A stretch of DNA of 40,374 nucleotides from DASSLY01 sp035689185 (GTDB lineage: Bacteria; Actinomycetota; Actinomycetes; Actinomycetales; Dermatophilaceae). The notes beneath the pieces were generated by a model, which searched no databases, was not told where the DNA came from, and saw nothing but the letters and a program-made list of their open reading frames with translations. The stretch is taken from assembly GCA_035689185.1 (NCBI GenBank), contig DASSLY010000015.1, positions 1-40,374 on the forward strand. The letters run 5' to 3'. Below, piece by piece: positions 16,131-23,504 of this stretch (positions are counted from its first letter, which is position 1; the number at the start of each line of letters is the position of its first letter). A program made the position numbers and the translations under genes.

Positions 16131-16300
16131 ACGCACCTCCGGAGGAGCGTCAGGAGCACCCGGGCGCGTGAACGCCCAGATCCTCGAAGGGGGCATCGGA
16201 TGATCCCTTCCTGACACCTCCGGAGGTGTTTGCCAACACGGGACGCCTCAGGTCGTATCAGCCCCGTCGTCCGGTCCGGCGGCGGGCCCGCGCTCATCGG
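16131..16300 (-). other. Possible remnant of the IS110 left end (bridge RNA region)
   Basis: Two CCTCCGGAGG-centred dyads flank this stretch: an imperfect one at 16131-16150 and a perfect 16-bp one, ACACCTCCGGAGGTGT, at 16214-16229. A GGGCG-TTCACG-CGCCC hairpin lies between them on the minus strand. In IS110-group elements the non-coding left end encodes a structured bridge RNA. Assignment here rests only on position and structure. Confidence 0.3.
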
Positions 16301-16370
16301 GACGGCCCGCGCTCATCCGATGGACCCACCCCGCGGGAGGGCAGGCCCATCGGTCGGCGGCCCCATCGGG

Positions 16371-16516
16371 GCGCGGCCCCTGCCTACCGTCGCTCGGTGG
16401 GCAGGGCAGGGATGTGTCCGCCCGGGACGGCAGCCGTGACGGCCAACCGGCTGCCATAGCGACCTCATCGCCGTCACGGCTGCCGTCCCGGGCGTGCGCG
16501 GGGCGGATGCCGCGCC
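16371..16516. repeat. 146-bp direct repeat, copy 1, with long dyad
   Basis: Copy 1 matches 16685-16830 at an offset of 314 bp with only scattered differences. Inside copy 1 is a perfect inverted repeat with 25-bp arms (16419-16443 and 16470-16494) around a 26-nt loop; the arms begin CGCCCGGGACGG and end CCGTCCCGGGCG. Confidence 0.85.
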
Positions 16517-16684
16517 CGCCCCACGGGGCCCGCTGTTGTGCAGCGCCCGCGCCCATAGGCAGGGCCGCCCCCACGGCAGGGCCGCCCCACGGCAGGGCCG
16601 TCGCCACGGGAGGGCCCGCTGTTGTGCAGGGCCTGCGCCCATTGGCAGGGCCGTCCGCCACGGCAGGGTCGTCGCCCCTTCAGT

Positions 16685-16830
16685 GCGCGGCTCCTGCTTA
16701 CCGTCGCCCGGTGGGCAGGGCAGGGATGTGTCCGCCCGGGACGGCACCCGTGACGGCCAACCGGCTGCCATAGCGACCTCATCGCCGTCGCGGCTGACGT
16801 CCCGGGTGTGCGCGGCGCGGATGCCGTGCC
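16685..16830. repeat. 146-bp direct repeat, copy 2
   Basis: Second copy of the repeat at 16371-16516. The inverted repeat inside it has acquired mismatches in both arms (CACCCGTG against CGCGGCTGACG), so its hairpin is weaker than in copy 1. Confidence 0.85.
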
Positions 16831-16986
16831 GGGCGTGCGCGGGGCGGATGTCGCGCCCGGGTCGCCCGGCGCGGGTCGCCCGGCACGGATCGCGGCGTGC
16901 GGCCTCACGGAGCCCGGTGCGTACGTCGACTGCACGTAGACTCCGAGGACGGGGCAGGCCAGACGGTGGAGAGGAACGGGCAGGAC

Positions 16987-18858
16987 GTGCGGTTGCTGGA
17001 CACCATCGGTGGGCCGGGCGACCTCCGGGCGCTCACCCGCGGGCAGCTCGACGAGCTGGCAGCGGAGATCCGGTGGTTCCTGGTGCAGTCGGTGTCGCAG
17101 ACGGGGGGCCACCTGGGCCCCAACCTGGGCGTGGTCGAGTTGACGATCGCTTTGCACCGGGTGTTCGACTCACCGCGCGACACGATCGTGTTCGACACCG
17201 GGCACCAGGCCTACGTGCACAAGCTGCTCACCGGTCGCCGCGACTTCAGCGGGTTGCGCCGGCGCGGCGGCCTGTCCGGCTACCCCAGCCGGGCCGAGTC
17301 CCCGCACGACGTGGTGGAGAACTCCCACGCCTCGACGGCGTTGTCCTGGGCCGACGGGATCGCCAAGGCGCGGCGGCTGCAAGGCGAGCGGTCGCGGCAT
17401 ACCGTCGCGGTGATCGGTGACGGGGCGCTCACTGGCGGCATGGCGTGGGAGGCGATGAACAACATCGCTGCCGACAAGGACCTGCCACTGGTCATCGTGG
17501 TGAACGACAACGGGCGTTCCTACGCGCCCACGACCGGTGGGCTGGCCGACCACTTGGCGACGTTGCGGCTCACGCCCGGGTACGAACGGTTCCTGGACTG
17601 GGGCAAGCAGACGCTGGCCCGGACCCCGATGGTCGGGCCCGCGCTGTACGAGACCCTGCACGGAATGAAGAAGGGACTCAAGGACATCCTCGCCCCCCAG
17701 GGCCTGTTCGAGGACCTTGGGCTGAAGTACCTCGGCCCGGTCGACGGGCACGACGAGCCGGCGGTGGAGACGGCCCTGCGCCGGGCCCGCGACTTCGGCG
17801 GCCCGGTGCTGGTGCACGTCATCACCGAGAAGGGCCGCGGGTACGCCCCGGCCCGCGACGACGAGGCCGACCAGTTCCACGCGGTGGGGCAGATCAACCC
17901 CGAGACCGGCCTGCCGCTGGAGGTGGTCGGACGGGCGTGGACCGACGACTTCGCCGAGGAGATGGTCGACCTCGGGGCGCGGCGTCGGGACATCGTGGCA
18001 CTCACGGCCGCCATGATGATCCCGGTGGGGCTGAAGGAGTTCGCCGAGGCATACCCCGACCGGGTGTTCGACGTCGGCATCGCCGAGCAGCACGCGGTGA
18101 CGATGGCCGCCGGGCTGGCCTTCGGTGGACTGCACCCGGTGGTCGCGGTCTACGCCACCTTCCTGAACCGCGCCTTCGACCAGCTGCTGATGGACTGCGC
18201 GCTGCACCGTGCCGGGGTCACGTTCGTGCTGGACCGCGCCGGCATCACCGGCAACGACGGCGCTTCCCACAACGGCATGTGGGACCTCAGCCTCACCGGC
18301 ATCGTGCCCGGCTTGCGGCTTGCGGCCCCCAGGGACGGCGCCGGCATCCGCCGAGCGCTGCGGGAGGCGGTCGACGTCGCCGACGGCCCCACCGTGCTGC
18401 GCTTCCCGAAGGGCCCCGCGCCGGAGCCGGTCCCGGCCGTCGCCACGGACGGGTCCCTCGACGTGTTGCACGAGTCCGCATCGCCGACCGTGGACGTGCT
18501 TGTTGTCGCTGTCGGGGCTATGGCCCCGTGCGCAGTCACGGTGGCGGGAAAGGTCGAGGCGCAAGGGTTTTCGGTTCGCGTCGTGGATCCCCGCTGGGTC
18601 CGGCCAGTGTCCACGGACCTGGTCCGGGCCGCCGCGGCCGCGCGCGCCGTCGCCGTCGTCGAGGACAACCTGGTATGCGGTGGGGTCGGCTCCGCGGTCA
18701 CGCTCGCATTGCGAGAGGCGGGCCAGGGGCAACCGGTGCACTGCTACGGCATACCGAAGCGGTTCCTCGACCACGCCTCCAGGCAGCAGGTGCTGGACCA
18801 GGTCGGGCTCAGCCCCGAGGCCGTCGCCACTTCCCTGGTGGAACGGCTCGGCCGCTAG
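16987..18858 (+). CDS. dxs: 1-deoxy-D-xylulose-5-phosphate synthase
   Basis: Thiamine-diphosphate enzyme that condenses pyruvate with glyceraldehyde 3-phosphate, the first step of the MEP isoprenoid pathway. The active-site His region is SQTGGHLGPNLG (near residue 43), the ThDP site is GDGALTGGM...NN, the catalytic Glu is in FDVGIAEQHAVTMAAG, and the transketolase pyrimidine domain shows YATFLNRAFDQ and AGITGNDGASHNGMWDLS, the usual actinobacterial form. The GTG at 16987 starts RLLDTIGGPGDLRAL, matching the family N-terminus and giving 623 residues. The longer reading from 16897 adds unconserved sequence. A recognisable strong ribosome site is missing. The gene likely stands alone. Confidence 0.97.
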   Translation: MRLLDTIGGPGDLRALTRGQLDELAAEIRWFLVQSVSQTGGHLGPNLGVVELTIALHRVFDSPRDTIVFDTGHQAYVHKLLTGRRDFSGLRRRGGLSGYPSRAESPHDVVENSHASTALSWADGIAKARRLQGERSRHTVAVIGDGALTGGMAWEAMNNIAADKDLPLVIVVNDNGRSYAPTTGGLADHLATLRLTPGYERFLDWGKQTLARTPMVGPALYETLHGMKKGLKDILAPQGLFEDLGLKYLGPVDGHDEPAVETALRRARDFGGPVLVHVITEKGRGYAPARDDEADQFHAVGQINPETGLPLEVVGRAWTDDFAEEMVDLGARRRDIVALTAAMMIPVGLKEFAEAYPDRVFDVGIAEQHAVTMAAGLAFGGLHPVVAVYATFLNRAFDQLLMDCALHRAGVTFVLDRAGITGNDGASHNGMWDLSLTGIVPGLRLAAPRDGAGIRRALREAVDVADGPTVLRFPKGPAPEPVPAVATDGSLDVLHESASPTVDVLVVAVGAMAPCAVTVAGKVEAQGFSVRVVDPRWVRPVSTDLVRAAAAARAVAVVEDNLVCGGVGSAVTLALREAGQGQPVHCYGIPKRFLDHASRQQVLDQVGLSPEAVATSLVERLGR

Positions 18859-18941
18859 CGTCCAGCCGCTCACCCTCGCCGGAATGCGGTGCAGGCATGG
18901 GCCGTTGCCGGTGACGTCATGTCGTGCGACGAGGAGCGGGT

Positions 18942-19352
18942 ATGAGCGACTGGAACAACCACGTGATCGAGGAGTTCCGGGCCAACCAGGGCCGGGTCGG
19001 CGGCTACTTCGAGGGCGCGCCGATGATCCTCATCCATCACGTCGGGGCCAGGACCGGGATCGTGCGGGTCTCACCGTTGGTCTACTTTCCCGGCGACGAC
19101 GGCTCGATGCTGGTCGTCGCGTCCAAGGGCGGGGCGCCGGACAACCCGGACTGGTACCACAACCTCCGGGCCCACCCGCGGGTCGACGTCGAGGTGGGCA
19201 CCGAGACCTTCCCGGTCGACGTTCGCGAGCTGGACCCTGACGAGCGTGCCGAGGTCTGGTCCCGGGTGGTGGCGCAGCGTCCCGGGTTCGGGGAGTACCA
19301 ACGCAAGACCACCCGCGTCCTGCCGGTGTTGCGGCTGACCCGCGCCGGCTGA
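18942..19352 (+). CDS. Deazaflavin (F420)-dependent nitroreductase family protein
   Basis: Small split-beta-barrel protein of the Ddn/DUF385 family, whose members use coenzyme F420 for quinone or nitro-compound reduction. Typical features are the IHHVGARTGIVRVSPLVYF segment, SKGGAPDNPDWYHNLRAHP and the VDVRELDPDERAEVW end. The ATG at 18942 has GAGGAG 5 nt upstream and gives 136 residues. It lies 83 nt after dxs on the same strand. The stop codon is already part of the terminator hairpin shared with the convergent Cys-rich gene. The natural substrate is unknown. F420 use would be expected in this phylum but is inferred from the family. Confidence 0.9.
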   Translation: MSDWNNHVIEEFRANQGRVGGYFEGAPMILIHHVGARTGIVRVSPLVYFPGDDGSMLVVASKGGAPDNPDWYHNLRAHPRVDVEVGTETFPVDVRELDPDERAEVWSRVVAQRPGFGEYQRKTTRVLPVLRLTRAG

Positions 19353-19389
19353 GGTATGCGGCCCGGGCACCGCCCGAGCCGCATACCTC
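19351..19389. terminator. Bidirectional terminator between convergent genes
   Basis: GAGGTATGCGGC (19351-19362) pairs with GCCGCATACCTC (19378-19389), and an inner CGGGC/GCCCG extends the stem. It starts within the stop codon of the F420 oxidoreductase gene and lies 15 nt from the end of the Cys-rich gene. Confidence 0.75.
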
Positions 19390-19403
19390 CTCCTGAGCAG
19401 GTC

Positions 19404-21401
19404 TCAGGCCTTGTGGAACCCGATGGTGTCCGTGAGCGGGTCCGGGACGGCGTCGCCCGTCGTCAGCAGCAGGGACGCCCGCAGCGTGACGATGTAGGTG
19501 CACGGGAACAGGTCGCTGGCGCCGTTCGGCGAGTTGACCTCGGCTACGCCGAACCGGTTGTCCGGCGTGGCGGCGCCGTCGTCGGTCATCGCCAGGGTGA
19601 AGCCGCCGGGGCCGGTCAGGTCGAGTGCGACCGCGCCCAGGTTGGGGTGCGACGCGGTGTAGAGCACGTGCAGCTGGTCGGTGATGTCGTTGCAGCCGGT
19701 GACCAGCTCCGAGATGCCGACGCTGACCACCGCCTGCTGCCCGTTCACCCGGGTCGGGACCCAGGACCCCAGCTTGGCGACGTGGTCCCAGCTGTCGTTG
19801 CAGACCGCCACGCTGGCGGCGGCGCCGACAACCAGGCCGTCGCTCAGGTCGCCCACCTTGCGCCATCGCATCCGGATGCCGATCACGTGGTCGGCGCCGA
19901 GTTCGGTCGTGGGCACGGCGTCGCCGCCGTCGACCGAGCCAGCGTCGTGGGCGACACCCGCGACGACCGTTGCTGTGTTCAGCATGAGGTAGTCCCCGGT
20001 CGGGCCGAAGTACCCTTCCGCGCCCCAGTAGTTGTCCGCGGTGGGCACCTCGATCCACCCGTCCGGCTTGACGGCGACCGGGATGACGTTGGGTGCCGGG
20101 GCCCCGTTGACGACATAGCTCTTCGGGGTGACCAGGCCGGCCTGGGTCCAGGAGCCGATCGGGGTCGGCGCAATCTGGCCCGCGAGAACCGGTGTCCACG
20201 AACCACTCTGGAAGACCTCGAACCGGTACTCCGGTCGCCCGCCGTCGTAGGACTTCTGCAGCGGCGACCCGTTCAGCCGGACCGTGCCGTAGAACGCACG
20301 CTGGTCACCGAGGGTCAGCCCGGTGCCACCGGCGCCGGAGTCGACTTGGCTGGTGTAGTCGTAACCGCCGAGCTTGTAGAAGTACGGCAGCGGCGGCCGC
20401 GGCGGGCAGATGAAGAAGCACCGCCGGTAGCACTGCAGCCGCAGGAACCACCAGCACAGGTAGTGGCACCAGGGCAGCAGATCGAGCGAACGGATCTGCT
20501 CGAGGAACTGCTGGTCGTCGCCGGACAGCGCGGGTCGCAGCAGCCGGTTCGCGAGTTCTCGGTCGCTGCCGATTCGAAGGCTGACCTGCGCCCAGTCGCG
20601 CAACGGCCCCGGGTCGCCGGGTTTCGGGATGTGGTCCGGGTCCAGCGGGCCCAGCTCCAGGCAGACCCGCAGGCACCTCAGGTACGGGACCAGGACGCAG
20701 AACCACCAGCAGACCAGATGGCAGAACCGGATCAGCTGAAGCCGGTCCAAGAGCTGGTGGACCTTGTCGTAGTCGGCGTCCCGGTAGGCCTGCAGGCTGC
20801 TCTGGAAAACCTGCTCGTCACTGGCGAGCGCAGCGCTGGCCGCGGCCAGGTCGCGCAAGACCGGCACGAGCGGCCGCGGACGCTCGGTGGGCCTGACCCG
20901 GTCCAGCCCGATGCAGAACAGCTCGCACTTCACGGTAAGCACGAGCACGCACACGAAGCGGCAGTAGTGGTGCAGGCCGAACTCCTCCAGCAGCTGGTGG
21001 AAGGCCGTGTCGTCGTCGGCGGCCATCGTCTCCACGAGCTTGTCCAGCGCGTCCTCGGTGGCGGCCAGCTTGGCAAAGCCCAGAGTGGCCTCGCGTCCTT
21101 CGGCCTCGGACATGGCGGTCAGCTCGATGTCGCGGCACAGCCACAGACATCGACGCTGGACGTACCAGCTGCAGATCCACCGGCAGATCACCGGCAGATG
21201 GTCCAGCAGCTGCAGGTTCTCCAGCACGGCGGCGAAGGCGCGCGGGTTGCCGTTGTGGACGGCATCCTCCAGGTCGGCCAGCGAGTGGTCGTCGGCCAGC
21301 AGGCGCTCGAGCGCCTCGGCGGCGAGTCCGACCTCGGTGAGCTCGTCGAAACCCGGCGGGCGTCCGGGCGCGCTGCTGGGCATGGGTGGTGAGTCGGTCA
21401 T
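19404..21401 (-). CDS. Unrecognised protein with four Cys-striped helical repeats and a beta-rich C-terminal domain
   Basis: I do not recognise this 665-residue protein. After a short Pro-rich start, residues 20-335 hold four repeats of 74-85 residues. Each has a helical part ending in a FxxLLExLxLL-like segment, then a Trp/Cys-rich helix. Cysteines fall at 73,77,85,89; 147,151,159,163; 227,231,235,243,247; and 312,316,324,328,332, always spaced by 4 or 8 so that they line one helix face. Examples are CRWICSWYVQRRC and CHYLCWWFLRLQC. Residues 340-665 look beta-rich, with few Cys. No signal peptide is seen. ATG 21401 is chosen for GGAAGG 7 nt upstream; the frame continues to 21677 but only through repeats. 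A cytoplasmic thiolate-metal protein is one possibility, purely by analogy with Cys-lined copper-storage bundles. Gene reality is well supported by the repeat pattern. Confidence 0.85.
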   Translation of the reverse strand: MTDSPPMPSSAPGRPPGFDELTEVGLAAEALERLLADDHSLADLEDAVHNGNPRAFAAVLENLQLLDHLPVICRWICSWYVQRRCLWLCRDIELTAMSEAEGREATLGFAKLAATEDALDKLVETMAADDDTAFHQLLEEFGLHHYCRFVCVLVLTVKCELFCIGLDRVRPTERPRPLVPVLRDLAAASAALASDEQVFQSSLQAYRDADYDKVHQLLDRLQLIRFCHLVCWWFCVLVPYLRCLRVCLELGPLDPDHIPKPGDPGPLRDWAQVSLRIGSDRELANRLLRPALSGDDQQFLEQIRSLDLLPWCHYLCWWFLRLQCYRRCFFICPPRPPLPYFYKLGGYDYTSQVDSGAGGTGLTLGDQRAFYGTVRLNGSPLQKSYDGGRPEYRFEVFQSGSWTPVLAGQIAPTPIGSWTQAGLVTPKSYVVNGAPAPNVIPVAVKPDGWIEVPTADNYWGAEGYFGPTGDYLMLNTATVVAGVAHDAGSVDGGDAVPTTELGADHVIGIRMRWRKVGDLSDGLVVGAAASVAVCNDSWDHVAKLGSWVPTRVNGQQAVVSVGISELVTGCNDITDQLHVLYTASHPNLGAVALDLTGPGGFTLAMTDDGAATPDNRFGVAEVNSPNGASDLFPCTYIVTLRASLLLTTGDAVPDPLTDTIGFHKA

Positions 21402-21510
21402 CGGCATCCCTTCCTCGAACGGACACCCGCCTGGTGTGAACGGGTGTGAGAGTTCGAAGAGACCCACCGGAACGGCGTTGATACGCGGCGCCGGGGCGGG
21501 GGGTGGGGTC

Positions 21511-21741
21511 GTCTTTGCACAATCCGGCGGAGACGTGGCCCGGCGGGCGGGGGGGTGGGGTCGTCTTTGCACAATCCGGCGCAGACGCGGGGCCGGGGGC
21601 GGAGGGGTGCGGTCGTCTTCGCACAATCCGGCGCAGACGCGGCGCCGGGGGCGGAGGGTGCGGTCGTCTTTGCACAATCCGGCGGAGACGTGGCCCCGGG
21701 GCCGGCCGGGTGCGGTCGTCTTTGCACATCCGGCGGAGGCG
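21511..21741. repeat. Five-copy 52-bp-period array (25-bp core plus G-rich spacer)
   Basis: Cores start at 21511, 21563, 21615, 21666 and 21718. Each begins GTCTTTGCAC (or GTCTTCGCAC), continues AATCCGGCG and ends AGACG; the last copy is degenerate. Spacers of 26-27 nt are G-rich and similar to each other. The core ends CGTCT and AGACG are inverted. The array fills most of the 444-bp gap between the HTH-murA stop and the Cys-stripe gene start, both on the minus strand, so it may lie in the leader or promoter of that gene. Nothing else is seen in the gap. Confidence 0.9.
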
Positions 21742-21845
21742 TGGGCTCCGGGTTGTCAGGTCCCCGGCGTCGTCTCGCGAGTCGTCAACACAGGCCCAGG
21801 CACCAGTGGGGGGCGCGGCGTACGGCAGTGGCGCGCGCGCCCAGC

Positions 21846-23375
21846 TCAGATGTCGCGGAAGGTGTCGATCTTCGCGCCGAGGGCGTTCAGCCGCTGGGCC
21901 AGCTCTTCGTACCCGCGGTTGATGACGTAGACGTTGCGCAGCACCGATGTCCCGGGCGCCGCGAGCATGGCCAGCAGCACCACCACCGCGGGGCGCAGCG
22001 CCGGCGGGCAGATGACCTCGGCGGCGCGCCAGCGGGTCGGGCCCTCGACGAGCACCCGGTGCGGGTCGAGCAGCTGCACCTTGGCGCCGACCTTGGTCAG
22101 CTCGGTCAGGTAGATGGCCCGGTTCTCATAGACCCAGTCGTGGATCATGGTGGTGCCGGAGGCGCAGGCGGCGATGATCGCGAAGAACGGCAGGTTGTCG
22201 ATGTTGAGCCCGGGGAACGGCATCGGGTGGATCTTGTCGGTCGGAGCGGTCAGCGGGCCGGGGACGGTGGTCAGGTCGACCAGCCGGGTGTGGCCGTTCG
22301 CGGAGCGGTACTCCGGGGTGATCTGGTAGCGCATCCCCATCCCCTCCAGCGTGGCGAGCTCGATCTCGAGGAACTCGATCGGCACCCGCCGGATGGTGAT
22401 CTGGCTCTCGGTGACCACGGCCGCGGCGAGCAGGCTCATGGCCTCGATCGGGTCCTCCGAGGGGGAGTACTCCACGTCGACGTCGATGTCCCGGTGCCCG
22501 TGCACCGTCAGCGTGGTGGTGCCGATCCCGTCGATCTTCACCCCCAGCCGGTCCAGGAAGAAGCACAGGTCCTGGACCATGTAGTTCGGCGAGGCGTTGC
22601 GGATGACGGTGATCCCCTCGTACCGCGCGGCCGCCAGCAGCGCGTTCTCGGTGACCGTGTCGCCGCGCTCGGTGAGGATGATCGGCTTGCCCGGCTCCAC
22701 CGAGCGGTCCACCCGAGCCTGGTAGAACCCGTGCGTCGCGGTCACGCCCAGCCCGAACGAGCGCAGTGCGCTCAGGTGCGGCTCGATGGTGCGAGCCCCC
22801 AGGTCGCACCCCCCGGCATACGGGAGCTGGAAGCTGTCGTGGTCGTGCAGCAGCGGGCCGAGGAACATGATGACCGTCCGGGTCCGCCGGGCGGCGTTCT
22901 CGTCCATCCCGTCCAAATCGAACTCGGCGGGCGGGACGATCTCCAGGTCGTTGCTGTCCGGGAGCCACCGGGTCCGCACGCCGATGCTGGCGAGCACCTC
23001 CAGGATCCGGTTGACCTCCTCGATCCGCGCCAGGTTGCGCAGGGTGGTGCGGCCCCGGTTCAGCAGCGAGGCGCACAGCAGCGCGACGGCGGCGTTCTTG
23101 CTGGTCCGCACCTCGATCGCCCCGGACAGCTTGGTGCCGCCGACGATGCGCAGGTGCTGCGGGCCGGGGTGGCCGAGCGAGACGAACTCGGAGTCCAGGC
23201 TCTCCCCGATCCGGGCGAGCATCTCCAGGCTCAGGTTCTGCCGCCCCTGCTCGATCCGGGCCACCGCGCTCTGGCTGGTGCCCAGGCTGTCCGCGAGGTC
23301 GGCCTGGGTGAGCCCCTGGTGACGGCGGGCGTCACGGATGAGGGTGCCGATCTTGGCCAAGTAGTCCTCTCTCAC
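21846..23375 (-). CDS. HTH-MurA fusion: UDP-N-acetylglucosamine 1-carboxyvinyltransferase homologue with XRE domain
   Basis: An N-terminal Cro/C1-type HTH (about residues 8-62: LTQADLADSLGTSQSAVARIEQG) is fused to a complete enolpyruvyl transferase domain of the MurA family. MurA joins phosphoenolpyruvate to UDP-GlcNAc in peptidoglycan synthesis. Key enzyme residues look intact: Lys in TSKNAA, the reactive Cys in GGCDLGAR, PFPGLNIDNLP and YENRAIYLTEL. The enzyme may therefore still work, or the domain may sense the nucleotide sugar. The GTG at 23375 is preferred (509 residues) because TATGAT lies 7 nt upstream and overlaps the in-frame ATGs at 23384-23387. A TATCTCA/TGAGATA palindrome covers the promoter, pointing to autoregulation. 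Similar fusions occur in other actinobacteria, next to aconitase in Streptomyces as I recall. Confidence 0.9.
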   Translation of the reverse strand: MREDYLAKIGTLIRDARRHQGLTQADLADSLGTSQSAVARIEQGRQNLSLEMLARIGESLDSEFVSLGHPGPQHLRIVGGTKLSGAIEVRTSKNAAVALLCASLLNRGRTTLRNLARIEEVNRILEVLASIGVRTRWLPDSNDLEIVPPAEFDLDGMDENAARRTRTVIMFLGPLLHDHDSFQLPYAGGCDLGARTIEPHLSALRSFGLGVTATHGFYQARVDRSVEPGKPIILTERGDTVTENALLAAARYEGITVIRNASPNYMVQDLCFFLDRLGVKIDGIGTTTLTVHGHRDIDVDVEYSPSEDPIEAMSLLAAAVVTESQITIRRVPIEFLEIELATLEGMGMRYQITPEYRSANGHTRLVDLTTVPGPLTAPTDKIHPMPFPGLNIDNLPFFAIIAACASGTTMIHDWVYENRAIYLTELTKVGAKVQLLDPHRVLVEGPTRWRAAEVICPPALRPAVVVLLAMLAAPGTSVLRNVYVINRGYEELAQRLNALGAKIDTFRDI

Positions 23376-23382
23376 ATACACC

Positions 23383-23411
23383 ATCATATCTCACAAATGA
23401 GATAATGTCGC
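23383..23411 (-). promoter_or_regulatory. HTH-murA promoter with palindromic operator
   Basis: On the minus strand GCGACA (23411-23406) is 17 nt from TATGAT (23388-23383), which is 7 nt from GTG 23375. TATCTCA-CAAA-TGAGATA (23387-23404) fills the spacer and touches the -10 box, a classic repressor position. The XRE domain encoded downstream is the natural candidate to bind it. Confidence 0.65.
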
Positions 23412-23504
23412 GGTCCGACGGGTCTACAGCGTCGCGCGGGTTGGCCACGCTCGCCACGTCGGCACGGCGGCACAGCGGCACAGCGGGTATGCAGCGGCGC
23501 GAGC

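Larger units (their letters stand above)
16230..16986. other. Repeat-rich region without convincing genes
   Basis: Very GC-rich stretch between the IS remnant and dxs. Open frames exist on both strands but have extreme Arg/Pro/Gly/Ala composition and no recognisable motif. It contains a long direct repeat, shorter ones around GGGCCCGCTGTTGTGCA (16526 and 16612), and a -10-like TAGACT (16937-16942) that may serve dxs. Confidence 0.7.

Noticed and set aside
16248..16771. Possible genes on the minus strand in the repeat region
   Set aside because: Two frames read the same repeat as Arg/Pro/Ala-rich peptides with no motif or ribosome site.
21402..21677. N-terminal extension of the Cys-stripe protein to 21677
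   Set aside because: It translates the 52-bp repeat array into Arg/Pro-rich sequence, while a good ribosome site precedes ATG 21401.
21511..21741. CRISPR array (25-bp repeats with 27-bp spacers, palindromic ends)
   Set aside because: Spacers are G-rich and similar to one another, the same core recurs in another array, and no cas gene is in the window.
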